In this document: positions 1-6,744 of the stretch, one piece after another | Position numbering within the stretch: position 1 is the first letter of the stretch | Layout: each line of letters opens with the position of its first letter | Position numbers and translations under genes: made by a program | Source: an uncultured Lachnospira sp. | Lineage (GTDB): Bacteria > Bacillota > Clostridia > Lachnospirales > Lachnospiraceae | NCBI GenBank assembly: GCA_947628875.1 | Contig: CANRBP010000004.1 | Coordinates: 1 to 33,707, forward strand | Direction of reading: 5' to 3' | DNA: 33,707 bases | Notes under the pieces: generated by a model | The model's database searches: none | What the model was told of the DNA's origin: nothing | Seen by the model: the letters and a program-made list of their open reading frames with translations, nothing else

Positions 1-535
1 CCATAAGCTCGATGATAAATACGCGGCCATGCGATGCCGCCGTTGTATGGATACAGTCGATTGCATTGGTCGCAATATCTACGGCGGACTGGAAACCGAA
101 GCTGACTTCTGTGCCGCACAGGTCATTGTCGATAGTCTTTGGCAGAGTGACGACATTTACGCCGTTTTCCATCAAAAGGTTTGCAGTTTTGTGCGATCCG
201 TTTCCTCCCAGCACAACAAGGCAGTCAAGCTGCATCTTTTCGCATGTGTCAAGCATGCACTTTACCTTATCCCTGCCGTCCGGAAGCGGCTCGCAGATAT
301 ATTTAAACGGCATTCTCGATGTGCCGAGTATAGTGCCGCCCATGCTTAAAATTCCTGAAAAATCCCTGCTTTTCATAAGGCGGTACTTGCCGTTTATCAG
401 TCCTTTATAGCCGTCCTCAAATCCATAAATCTCAACCTTCTCGCACTTTTCAAAAAGGCATTTTGCAACGCCCCTCATTGCCGCATTTAATGCCTGGCAG
501 TCTCCGCCGCTTGTCAGCATTCCTACTCTTAACAT
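1..535 (-). CDS. pfkA: 6-phosphofructokinase, N-terminal 178 residues (runs off window)
   Basis: Phosphorylates fructose 6-phosphate to fructose 1,6-bisphosphate in glycolysis (cytosolic). The protein begins MLRVGMLTSGGDCQALNAA, the phosphofructokinase nucleotide-binding start. It continues through GGTILGTSR, the GGNGSHKTANLL loop and PKTIDND, which holds the catalytic Asp, to TTAASHGRVFIIE at the window edge. The C-terminal half lies outside. Start ATG at 535 follows AGGAGGT at good spacing. The two discriminator positions (E. coli Gly104 and Gly124) are Gly (GGNGS) and Lys (PKTIDND). Family knowledge associates Gly104 with ATP use and Lys124 with the PPi-dependent/group III clade, so this is a mixed type. 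I infer ATP as donor but the sequence does not settle it. Confidence 0.93.
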   Translation of the reverse strand, partial: MLRVGMLTSGGDCQALNAAMRGVAKCLFEKCEKVEIYGFEDGYKGLINGKYRLMKSRDFSGILSMGGTILGTSRMPFKYICEPLPDGRDKVKCMLDTCEKMQLDCLVVLGGNGSHKTANLLMENGVNVVTLPKTIDNDLCGTEVSFGFQSAVDIATNAIDCIHTTAASHGRVFIIELM

Positions 536-592
536 TCCTATTACCTCCTGTACTGTTTAGTTACGTAAACTCTTTAATTTCCTGTTACTGCC

Positions 593-621
593 ATTATCTG
601 ATTTTTCCCCTATAATGTCAA
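593..621 (-). promoter_or_regulatory. Promoter for the phosphofructokinase gene
   Basis: On the minus strand there is a perfect TTGACA (616-621), a 17-bp spacer and GATAAT (593-598), followed by the AGGAGGT ribosome site and ATG at 535. A 16-bp dyad, GTTTAGTTACGTAAAC (555-570), lies in the leader between promoter and start and could be a repressor site. That role is a guess. Confidence 0.7.
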
Positions 622-736
622 ATGTATTATTATTTTGCATCCGGGTATTTTTTTCTTACTTTTGGCAATACTGTCTACAGACCATACAGCTTTTAAAAAC
701 GCATGGCTTGATTTGTTTAATAGAATGGAGGAAAAA

Positions 737-1000
737 ATGGAAACTTGCAAAAACCCGGAAAAAAATATGCTGACTTATAACATTCTTTTGAGGACGCCGG
801 ACAACGCGATCAGATTTGTAAATACAATGAATTCCCTGGACGGTTATTTTGACCTCTGCATGGGGAGCCGCACTTTTGACGCCAAATCTGTCCTCGGCGT
901 TTTAAGCATGGATCTGCGCCGGCCGATGGTCCTGCGCGTCATAAAAAACGGGCACAGCCTCGAAGAGCTAAACGACCGGCTTGAGCCATACTGCATCTGA
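737..1000 (+). CDS. HPr/Crh-like protein lacking the phosphoacceptor histidine
   Basis: An 87-residue HPr-fold protein. The segment DAKSVLGVLSM (residues 48-58) aligns with the HPr stretch around Ser46 (KSIMGVMSL), so the regulatory serine recognised by HPr kinase is kept at about Ser51. The N-terminal GLHARPA motif with His15 is absent: the aligned stretch reads RTPDNAIRFV. It therefore cannot carry phosphate from enzyme I in the normal way and resembles Crh, which also lacks His15. A role as a catabolite-control partner of CcpA, or as a structural relative with another role, is inference. The ATG at 737 is chosen because GGAGG (727-731) lies just upstream; an in-frame ATG at 725 and a TTG at 635 are less likely. 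It is monocistronic, divergent from pfkA, and ends at a strong terminator. Confidence 0.8.
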   Translation: METCKNPEKNMLTYNILLRTPDNAIRFVNTMNSLDGYFDLCMGSRTFDAKSVLGVLSMDLRRPMVLRVIKNGHSLEELNDRLEPYCI

Positions 1001-1013
1001 ACATAAGAGGCTT

Positions 1014-1083
1014 AAAAACCCCGCTGATGCTGCGCTGCATATCATTATCCAAGTCTGCGGCGCTGCATGGCAGCGGGGTTTTT
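1014..1083. terminator. Bidirectional intrinsic terminator between convergent genes
   Basis: The outer arms AAAAACCCCGCTG and CAGCGGGGTTTTT are perfectly complementary and enclose further GC-rich pairing (GCTGCGCTGCA against TGCGGCGCTGCA). T-runs flank the stem on both strands. It sits between the plus-strand HPr-like gene and the minus-strand ECF gene and can serve both. Confidence 0.85.
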
Positions 1084-1092
1084 AAATTGCAT

Positions 1093-1860
1093 TTAAAGTT
1101 CTCTCAGCATATTGCTTTTCCTGAAAACCGGCCTTATTGCCAGATACAGCGCAGATGCCGCAACAACCGCGACAGCTGCGTTAACAGCCGTTGTCACGGC
1201 GCCGATCTTTGCCAGCGCCGCTGCAAGATCCTGCGGCACGCCAAGCAGGTAAGTCTTATAAAAATAACCTGCTACCGGGTCGGCAACAATGTTGAACGCC
1301 ATGCCTGCAATGCTTGAGGCAAATGTTGCGGCAGTCACATATTTTGCATCATGATCCCTTGATATCTTAAATGCCCTGTGAGCCACCAGGCCTACGATAA
1401 GCCCGATGCAGAGCTTTAAGACAAAAGTTTTAGGCGCGCTTGTGACATAAGCCGTTGTCAGATCGCTTATCGTCATGCCGACTGCGCCTGCAAGGCCGCC
1501 CCATACGCCGCCAAGCAGCAGCGCCGCCAGCACGCAGAATACATTGCCGAAATGGAACATCGTCTTGCCTGTGCCGACCGGAATGTCTATTTTTATAAAA
1601 GTTGCCCCTACATAACACAATGCCGCGCACAATGCAGCCTGCGTAAGCACTTTTATATCCGGCAGAACCGCCTCCTTCTCTGTAAGCATGCCGTATAACC
1701 CGGCCGCAAAAATAACCCCGCCAATCACCGCCAGCAGCAGGGAATACGCATATGCTGCATTTCCTTTGGCAACATACTGATCGATGCATAAAATAATGCC
1801 GGCCACCAGCATAAGCAAACCAACTGCCGCCTTAAAAACCTCACCTTTCTTTTCTTTCAT
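1093..1860 (-). CDS. ECF transporter substrate-binding (S) component
   Basis: A 255-residue integral membrane protein with about seven hydrophobic segments. Residues from about 70 onward match the pattern of the ECF-type riboflavin-transporter-like family: a conserved FGNVFCVLAALLLGG helix, then GLAGAVGMTISDLTT and a SAPKTFVLKLCIGLIVG segment. In that family the S component captures a vitamin or similar micronutrient and works with the EcfA/EcfA'/EcfT energising module, which is not encoded nearby, so a shared (group II) module is expected. The substrate cannot be read from sequence. Two extra hydrophobic segments precede the conserved core. Start ATG at 1860 follows GAAAGGAG. No riboswitch is evident in the 118-bp leader. 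Confidence 0.82.
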   Translation of the reverse strand: MKEKKGEVFKAAVGLLMLVAGIILCIDQYVAKGNAAYAYSLLLAVIGGVIFAAGLYGMLTEKEAVLPDIKVLTQAALCAALCYVGATFIKIDIPVGTGKTMFHFGNVFCVLAALLLGGVWGGLAGAVGMTISDLTTAYVTSAPKTFVLKLCIGLIVGLVAHRAFKISRDHDAKYVTAATFASSIAGMAFNIVADPVAGYFYKTYLLGVPQDLAAALAKIGAVTTAVNAAVAVVAASALYLAIRPVFRKSNMLREL

Positions 1861-1978
1861 AACAGCTCTCCTTTCGCTTTTTTATGAATAATAATGATAT
1901 ATTGGTAAGATTAAAAGTGCCAATTTTGATTTAATTCTTATGGCCAGATTGGCCGGCCTTATATGGCCAGTTTGATGT

Positions 1979-2179
1979 TTACTGACGGATGCCAAACGCT
2001 TCCTCTATTTTTTCGCCTGCCAGTTTAATTCCGTCTCCTACGCCTTTCATAACATCTTTCGCCTTTTTATCAAGCTCTTTTTCCTTTGCATAGCTGGATG
2101 CCCTGTCGGCCGCAGTATTGGCCGCATCGACCGCTTTTTCAACGCCGTTTAGCACTTTTTCCTTATTGATAAGCGTCAT
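1979..2179 (-). CDS. Small amphipathic helical protein, unknown function
   Basis: A 66-residue, highly charged protein rich in Ala, Lys, Glu and Asp, predicted almost entirely helical, with no hydrophobic segment. Heptad-like Ala spacing (VEKAVDAANTAADRASSYA) suggests a coiled coil or an apolipoprotein-like amphipathic helix. A strong ribosome site (AGAAAGGAGAGGGAGC) precedes the ATG at 2179, which is the main reason to call it real. It lies upstream of the ECF S component in the same orientation, 118 bp away. I do not recognise the family; similar small stress-type proteins exist in Firmicutes, but no function is claimed. Confidence 0.7.
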   Translation of the reverse strand: MTLINKEKVLNGVEKAVDAANTAADRASSYAKEKELDKKAKDVMKGVGDGIKLAGEKIEEAFGIRQ

Positions 2180-2260
2180 GCTCCCTCTCCTTTCTGCCGC
2201 GCCGCAGCAAAAAAATTCATGCCAGTGCGCGGTTATGCGTTATACAAACAATAGTATGGT

Positions 2261-3049
2261 TTAATCCGGGCAGTTCCATTCATACGGCGGTAAATTTCCG
2301 GCGCGCCTGACGCTTTCTTGCGCCTGTGACAAACTGACAGCTGCATGGAGCCTGCCGCCAACCGACATGCAGACGATATGGCTGCCGCCATGACGCAGGC
2401 AGGCGCAGTCAGCCCTGTCGCCCAGTTTGAGCTCATGCTTGTACTGGATCCGCACCCGGTCAAAATCAACCTGTTCATATATATCCGGCGGAAGGGCTTC
2501 GCAAGCCGCATCAAGATAGCATATATTGTGCATATGCATGTTTAAGTCAATATCCCGGCGCTGTACCGTATAGCAGACCGTATCCGCCTTTGCCAGTTCT
2601 TCCGCGCTGAATTTGATCTCCTGCATTTCTTCTGCAAAAACCTTCCTGCCTTCCTCCGGATCATACAGCCTGGCTATATCTTCTGAAATACGCGCCGGTC
2701 GGTGCCGGACAGTATCGAAGAAAACCCACCTTGATGTGCCTATGGCAGCCGTGCTGCCATCTGCATAACTCAGCTCATAATCCCTCAATGCGCAGATCTT
2801 GTCAATGCCTCTTGACCATGTAGCCGCCCTTATCTGGCTGCCATAGGCCGGACGGCTTAACACCTGCATCTGCCAGTCCAGCAGCACCCAGACACGCTGT
2901 TTTTCCTCAATATCCATAACGCCATAACCCACGGAATCCGAATGCAGGCAGCCAACGTCTTCCATAATAGCCAGCAGCGCCCTGTTGGATGCAGCATTTC
3001 CCTTACCTATATCCTCAATGCCAATCCGGTAATCTTGTGTATACACCAT
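2261..3049 (-). CDS. Acyl-ACP thioesterase (FatA/FatB-type double hotdog)
   Basis: Hydrolyses acyl-ACP to release free fatty acid. The 262-residue protein has the two-hotdog layout of the bacterial acyl-ACP thioesterase family. The N-terminal half has the RVWVLLDWQMQVLSRPAYG stretch and a SRWVFFD strand. The C-terminal hotdog has the signature RRDIDLNMHMHNICYLDAA with Asn170, His174 and Asn175. The ATG at 3049 is preferred to a GTG at 3058 because AGGAGG (3058-3063) sits 8 nt before it; the GTG would overlap the ribosome site. The gene has its own promoter, although it lies 3' of the feo genes. No other fatty-acid genes are in the window. In gut anaerobes such enzymes may tune membrane acyl chains, which is inference. 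Confidence 0.9.
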   Translation of the reverse strand: MVYTQDYRIGIEDIGKGNAASNRALLAIMEDVGCLHSDSVGYGVMDIEEKQRVWVLLDWQMQVLSRPAYGSQIRAATWSRGIDKICALRDYELSYADGSTAAIGTSRWVFFDTVRHRPARISEDIARLYDPEEGRKVFAEEMQEIKFSAEELAKADTVCYTVQRRDIDLNMHMHNICYLDAACEALPPDIYEQVDFDRVRIQYKHELKLGDRADCACLRHGGSHIVCMSVGGRLHAAVSLSQAQESVRRAGNLPPYEWNCPD

Positions 3050-3060
3050 ATGCGGCACCT

Positions 3061-3100
3061 CCTGGCATGTATTGTATCACGCCAGGTTTTCATTTGTCAA
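3061..3100 (-). promoter_or_regulatory. Thioesterase promoter with overlapping operator-like dyad
   Basis: Minus strand: perfect TTGACA (3095-3100), an 18-bp spacer and TACAAT (3071-3076). A 26-bp imperfect palindrome (3061-3086) has outer 9-mers CCTGGCATG and CACGCCAGG that pair at 8 of 9 positions, and it covers the -10 element. The expected transcript start (about 3064) gives a leader of about 15 nt that begins at the ribosome site. The dyad is therefore better read as a protein operator than as an RNA hairpin. Confidence 0.65.
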
Positions 3101-3150
3101 AATACAGGTGCCGCCCAATCAAGCGATGCCGCATTATCCGGCAAAGAGCG

Positions 3151-3285
3151 TTACCGGCAGCGGCTGCAATGGCCGCAGTCGCCTCCGCACTGGCCGCCTC
3201 CGCCATTCTTGCGCTTTTTATGCATATCTCTGATTATCAGTGCGACAACCGCAGCTAATATGATTCCAACTAAACATGTTCCCAT
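3151..3285 (-). CDS. FeoB-associated Cys-rich membrane protein
   Basis: A 44-residue protein too short for usual gene-length cut-offs. One N-terminal membrane helix (GTCLVGIILAAVVALIIRDM) is followed by a basic linker and a short tail with four cysteines (CGGDCGHCSRC). This is the layout of the FeoB-associated Cys-rich membrane proteins that follow feoB in many Firmicutes and are thought to help FeoB in Fe2+ uptake. ATG at 3285 follows AGGAGG. It lies 14 bp after the feoB stop, so it is co-transcribed and probably translationally linked. Confidence 0.9.
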   Translation of the reverse strand: MGTCLVGIILAAVVALIIRDMHKKRKNGGGGQCGGDCGHCSRCR

Positions 3286-3299
3286 CACAGCCTCCTGCC

Positions 3300-5570
3300 T
3301 CAGGCCATTTTTTTCAGCCGGACATTCAATGTCCTGCTTTCTTTGTACGGCCTGAACAAAAGATATATAAATCCAGCAACGACTATAAAAGATATTATTG
3401 TTCCAATACCGAAATGTCCTGTTACAGCAAGCGTTCCTATCTGATAAATGCAAAATGCAGCCAGATACGCCAGTCCTGTCTGATATCCTATGGCAAACAG
3501 AAACCACTTGGTATTGTTCATTTCCCTTTTAATAGCTCCCATGGCTGCAAAGCATGGAGCACACAGGAGATTGAATATCAGGAATGCATACGCGGCAACG
3601 GCTGTAATGCTTGTTGAAAGCACGCCCCAGATTTCCATGCCGTCCTCTGCCACCTCTGCATATCCATAAAGTATGCCAAATGTTGCAACAACATTTTCTT
3701 TCGCTATCAGGCCGGTTATGGCTGCAACCGCCATCTTCCAGTTTCCGAACCCAAGCGGCGCAAAAACCGGCGCAATTACATTGCCTATGGCAGCCAGGAT
3801 GCTTGAGTCAAGCTGTTCCGCCTCAAGCATGCCAAATGAGCCGTCTGTCCAGCCAAATCCCTGCAAAAACCAGAGTACAATCGTAGAGAGCAAAATTATA
3901 GTGCCTGCCTTTTTTATAAATGACCAGCCGCGCTCCCACATGCTTCTCAGCACATTTCCCGCTGTCGGCATATGGTACGCAGGAAGCTCCATGACAAACG
4001 GCGCCGGATCTCCTGCAAACATTTTTGTTTTCTTTAAGATAATGCCGGAGCAGACGATCGCAGCCACGCCTGCAAAATACGCGCTCCATGCAATCATGCC
4101 CGAATTATTGAAAAATGCGCCTGCGATCAGTGCGATAATCGGAAGTTTTGCGCCGCATGGCACAAATGTCGTTGTCATAACTGTCATCTTGCGGTCCCTG
4201 TCGTTTTCAATCGTGCGCGAGGCCATGATTCCAGGGACTCCGCAGCCGCTGCCGATCAGCATCGGGATAAATGATTTGCCGGAAAGCCCGAACTTGCGGA
4301 ATATCCTGTCCATAATAAATGCAACTCTGGCCATATAGCCGCATGCTTCCAAAAAAGCCAGGAAAATGAATAATACGAGCATTTGAGGCACAAACCCGAG
4401 TACTGCGCCGACTCCGGCAACAATGCCATCAAGAATAAGCCCGGACAGCCAGTCTGCACAGCCAACTGCATCAAGGCCATCCTGCACGATCACCGGAATG
4501 CCCGGGATCCATATCCCGTAATCTGCCGGGTCAGGCTCCTCAAGCTGCGCAGCATCGGATCCGGCTGCCTCCCCGAAGGCCTCGGCTGCCTCTTCATAAG
4601 CAGCAGAGCCGATTCCAAATAAATGCCACCCATCGCCGAATACGCCGTCATTTGCCCAGTCTGTCGCCCACGTGCCGACCGTTGTTACAGAAATGAAATA
4701 GACCAAAGCCATTACAGCCGCAAAAATCGGAAGTGCCGCAAACCTGTTTGTCACAACACGGTCAATCTTATCTGACAGGCTGAGCGCGCTTTTTTTATTT
4801 TTTGTACAGCACACGCCTATTATTGATGAAATATAATTATAGCGTTCATTGGTAATTATGCTCTCAGTATCATCATCATATATTTTTTCAAGCGCATCGG
4901 CCTCCGCGGACACATCGGGAACAGCATTAAGCTGGCTGCCGATCTTGTCATCTCTCTCTAACAGTTTAATCGCAAAAAAGCGCTTTTGCCCGTCCGGAAC
5001 CTGCACCAGCTTTTCCTCCACTGCGCTGACGGCTTTCTCAACATTATCCGAAAAAGCATGAACCGGCTGCGCCGCATTTTTCTTTCTGGCGATCGCTGCC
5101 GCCTTCTCTGCGGCTTCCTGCACTCCATTACCCTTTAGCGCGGAAATTTTTATCACCTCACAGCCCAGCTTTTTGCTGAGTTTATCGATATGTATGACAT
5201 CTCCGTTTTTTTCAACCAGATCCATCATATTGACAGCCATAACAACCGGTATCCCAAGTTCCATAAGCTGGGTGGAGAGGTACAGATTCCGCTCCAGGTT
5301 TGTTCCATCAACAATATTCAAAATCGCATCAGGACGCTCTGCGATCAGGTAATTCCTTGCCACAACTTCCTCAAGCGTATATGGCGACAGGGAATATATC
5401 CCTGGCAGATCTATAATTGTGACGTCCTTGCTGCCTTTCAGTTTTCCCTCTTTTTTCTCCACTGTCACGCCCGGCCAGTTTCCTACAAATTGGTTAGATC
5501 CTGTCAGCGCATTGAACAATGTTGTTTTTCCGCAGTTTGGGTTTCCTGCTAATGCAATTTTTATAGACAT
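3300..5570 (-). CDS. feoB: Ferrous iron transporter FeoB
   Basis: Inner-membrane Fe2+ uptake protein of 756 residues, usual length for the family. The N-terminal G domain has all GTPase motifs: G1 GNPNCGKTT (9-17), G3 DLPGIYSLSPYT, G4 NMMD and G5 SALKG. It is followed by a helical regulatory domain and a membrane domain with two Gate repeats, including the conserved Cys motifs GSGCGVPGIMASR and FVPCGAKLPIIAL. An acidic loop (EEAAEAFGEAAG) lies between the first membrane helices. The ATG at 5570 is chosen because GGGAGG precedes it by 4 nt; an upstream in-frame start at 5591 lacks a site. It is third in the feoA-feoA-feoB-partner operon. The 168-bp gap after feoA carries three phased dyads that could give feoB its own control. 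Confidence 0.97.
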   Translation of the reverse strand: MSIKIALAGNPNCGKTTLFNALTGSNQFVGNWPGVTVEKKEGKLKGSKDVTIIDLPGIYSLSPYTLEEVVARNYLIAERPDAILNIVDGTNLERNLYLSTQLMELGIPVVMAVNMMDLVEKNGDVIHIDKLSKKLGCEVIKISALKGNGVQEAAEKAAAIARKKNAAQPVHAFSDNVEKAVSAVEEKLVQVPDGQKRFFAIKLLERDDKIGSQLNAVPDVSAEADALEKIYDDDTESIITNERYNYISSIIGVCCTKNKKSALSLSDKIDRVVTNRFAALPIFAAVMALVYFISVTTVGTWATDWANDGVFGDGWHLFGIGSAAYEEAAEAFGEAAGSDAAQLEEPDPADYGIWIPGIPVIVQDGLDAVGCADWLSGLILDGIVAGVGAVLGFVPQMLVLFIFLAFLEACGYMARVAFIMDRIFRKFGLSGKSFIPMLIGSGCGVPGIMASRTIENDRDRKMTVMTTTFVPCGAKLPIIALIAGAFFNNSGMIAWSAYFAGVAAIVCSGIILKKTKMFAGDPAPFVMELPAYHMPTAGNVLRSMWERGWSFIKKAGTIILLSTIVLWFLQGFGWTDGSFGMLEAEQLDSSILAAIGNVIAPVFAPLGFGNWKMAVAAITGLIAKENVVATFGILYGYAEVAEDGMEIWGVLSTSITAVAAYAFLIFNLLCAPCFAAMGAIKREMNNTKWFLFAIGYQTGLAYLAAFCIYQIGTLAVTGHFGIGTIISFIVVAGFIYLLFRPYKESRTLNVRLKKMA

Positions 5571-5645
5571 CTTTACCTCCCGTTCATACAATATTTACTG
5601 CCGTCTCAATCTATACAGCTGATTTTTCTCTGATAAAACCGGCTT

Positions 5646-5721
5646 ATTAGCTAAAGCTAATTATTTTTTGTCTCAGCTAATATATATTAGTTGGTATCAT
5701 CTTATGTTAGTAATTACTAAC
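5646..5721. promoter_or_regulatory. Three phased TTAG/CTAA dyads before feoB
   Basis: Three palindromes lie in the feoA-feoB gap: ATTAGCTAAAGCTAAT (5646-5661), CTAATATATATTAG (5677-5690) and GTTAGTAATTACTAAC (5706-5721). Their centres are 5653.5, 5683.5 and 5713.5, exactly 30 bp apart. The GTTAG/CTAAC arms resemble half-sites of the DtxR/IdeR iron box, and a DtxR-family gene is divergently encoded at 6745. Binding by that regulator is inferred. Confidence 0.6.
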
Positions 5722-5738
5722 CTATCCGTAAAAAAATA

Positions 5739-5960
5739 TCACTGTTCAACTTCTATCATTTCGGCATCTGCTTTCCTCAAGGACAGCTCATACCCTCTTA
5801 CGGTTACTTCGACAGGATCGCCGAGCGGCGCCACTTTTCTCACAAATACTTCAACGCCCTTGGTTATCCCCATATCCATGATACGCCTCCTTACAGGGCC
5901 TTCACCGGCCAGTTTCTTGACCTTCGCGCTCTGTCCGCAGGCAACGTCCCTAAGTGTCAT
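5739..5960 (-). CDS. feoA: FeoA domain protein (second of two)
   Basis: A 73-residue SH3-like FeoA protein, the small cytosolic partner of FeoB in ferrous iron uptake. It has the family pattern MTLRDVACGQSAKV at the start, RRRIMDMGITKGVEVFV in the middle (the conserved R-MGhhxGxxV turn) and a final GYELSLRKADAEMI strand pair. ATG at 5960 follows GGGAGGAGAG; an upstream start at 6008 would add an unconserved extension. It is 96 bp downstream of the first feoA and 168 bp upstream of feoB. Of the two FeoA proteins this is the closer match to the canonical family. Confidence 0.94.
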   Translation of the reverse strand: MTLRDVACGQSAKVKKLAGEGPVRRRIMDMGITKGVEVFVRKVAPLGDPVEVTVRGYELSLRKADAEMIEVEQ

Positions 5961-6056
5961 TTTCTCTCCTCCCTTCGTGATATTCCCTGTATCTGCATGT
6001 AAAATCATACGGCATAAAATATGCCGGCCCAGGGAATAAAAATCCGCAAAACTTCT

Positions 6057-6269
6057 TTAAACCAGGATTTTGTCAGCCATATCCCTGCCTATGGCAACCC
6101 TTGAGTCCTTGATATTGACAATCAGGCTGCCGCCGGAATCAGAGATGACCCTTACCGACCCGCCGACAACAAAACCCAGCTTTTCAAGAAACCTGCGCGT
6201 TTCCTCTTTTCCGCCAATTTTTTTAATCGTATTATCAATTCCGGTTCCCGCCATTGTCAAAGGCATCAT
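6057..6269 (-). CDS. FeoA domain protein (first of two, divergent)
   Basis: A 70-residue FeoA-type SH3 protein, first in the feo operon. It is recognised by the strand-turn pattern LEKLGFVVGGSVRVISDSGGSLIVNIKDSRVAIGRDMADKI, in which the MG of the usual R-MG turn is LG. The N-terminus (MMPLTMAGTGIDNTIKKIGG) replaces the usual start and carries a glycine-rich segment, so it is less canonical than the second copy. AGGAGGAAAAG precedes ATG 6269. Paired FeoA proteins are seen in other Clostridia; whether both bind FeoB or one is a sensor is unknown. Confidence 0.92.
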   Translation of the reverse strand: MMPLTMAGTGIDNTIKKIGGKEETRRFLEKLGFVVGGSVRVISDSGGSLIVNIKDSRVAIGRDMADKILV

Positions 6270-6299
6270 CTTTTCCTCCTTCCCCCTGTGTCATCTATG

Positions 6300-6331
6300 G
6301 TTAGTATATACAAACTTTTATTAGTTGTCAA
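6300..6331 (-). promoter_or_regulatory. feo operon promoter with iron-box-like operator
   Basis: Minus strand TTGACA (6326-6331), 17-bp spacer, TATACT (6303-6308). A near-perfect dyad GTTAGTATATACAAAC (6300-6315, one mismatch) lies across the -10 and shares its GTTAG arm with the dyads before feoB. Binding here would block transcription, as expected for a ferrous-iron-loaded DtxR-type repressor. Confidence 0.7.
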
Positions 6332-6358
6332 TAACATATTTTATTTTGAAGTTTCCGA

Positions 6359-6520
6359 ATTTTGTATTTTATCTGTGTCAAAAGGGCATGCTGCTGCGGC
6401 AGCATTGCCATTGTGCACAGAAATTACATTCGGAAAACTTGTTTTCCAGATGTAATTTTGTGCACAATCACCACATCACGTTCTGTGATTCGTGCTTTTG
6501 ACACAGATAAAATACAAAAT
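6359..6520. repeat. Cloverleaf-like inverted-repeat element, copy 1
   Basis: A 162-bp element bounded by a perfect 26-bp inverted repeat (6359-6384 with 6495-6520). Three internal hairpins follow in order: a GGCATGCTGC/GCAGCATTGCC stem, a long stem of more than 20 bp capped by GGAAAACTTGTTTTCC, and a short ATCAC/GTGAT stem. It lies between the feo promoter and the regulator gene. A second copy at 22218-22403 keeps the fold with paired base changes. No open reading frame of note. A MITE-like or structured-RNA element is the best description; the class is unknown to me. Confidence 0.85.
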
Positions 6521-6744
6521 ACGCACACAAACCAGGCGGCTTTATAATTTGATAATTTTTTACGGATATGTTAAACTATATAGGATAATGTTTGATAAAG
6601 AAGGGTGCATATTATTTAACATGCCATAATGCCGCCGGGCATTTAGCGCCATGAATGCCGCCCTTTGATATCCCTGTTTAATTTTACACTGGCGCTGCAT
6701 GTGCAGACGTGCATTTTTTATACAGCGCAGCTATGAGGAATATT

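Noticed and set aside
1942-1969. Cluster of four GGCC sites between the small helical gene and the ECF gene
   Set aside because: Can fold weakly but lacks a T-run and any match to a riboswitch; probably chance.
3673-4338. Long frame antisense to feoB
   Set aside because: A shadow of feoB codon usage; no ribosome site or recognisable protein pattern. Similar antisense frames over ptsI, yitJ and the transglutaminase gene were dropped for the same reason.
6568-6620. ATGTTAAA...TTTAACAT inverted pair in the dtxR leader as an operator
   Set aside because: The arms are far apart and AT-rich and do not match the GTTAG/CTAA dyads of the feo promoter; likely chance.
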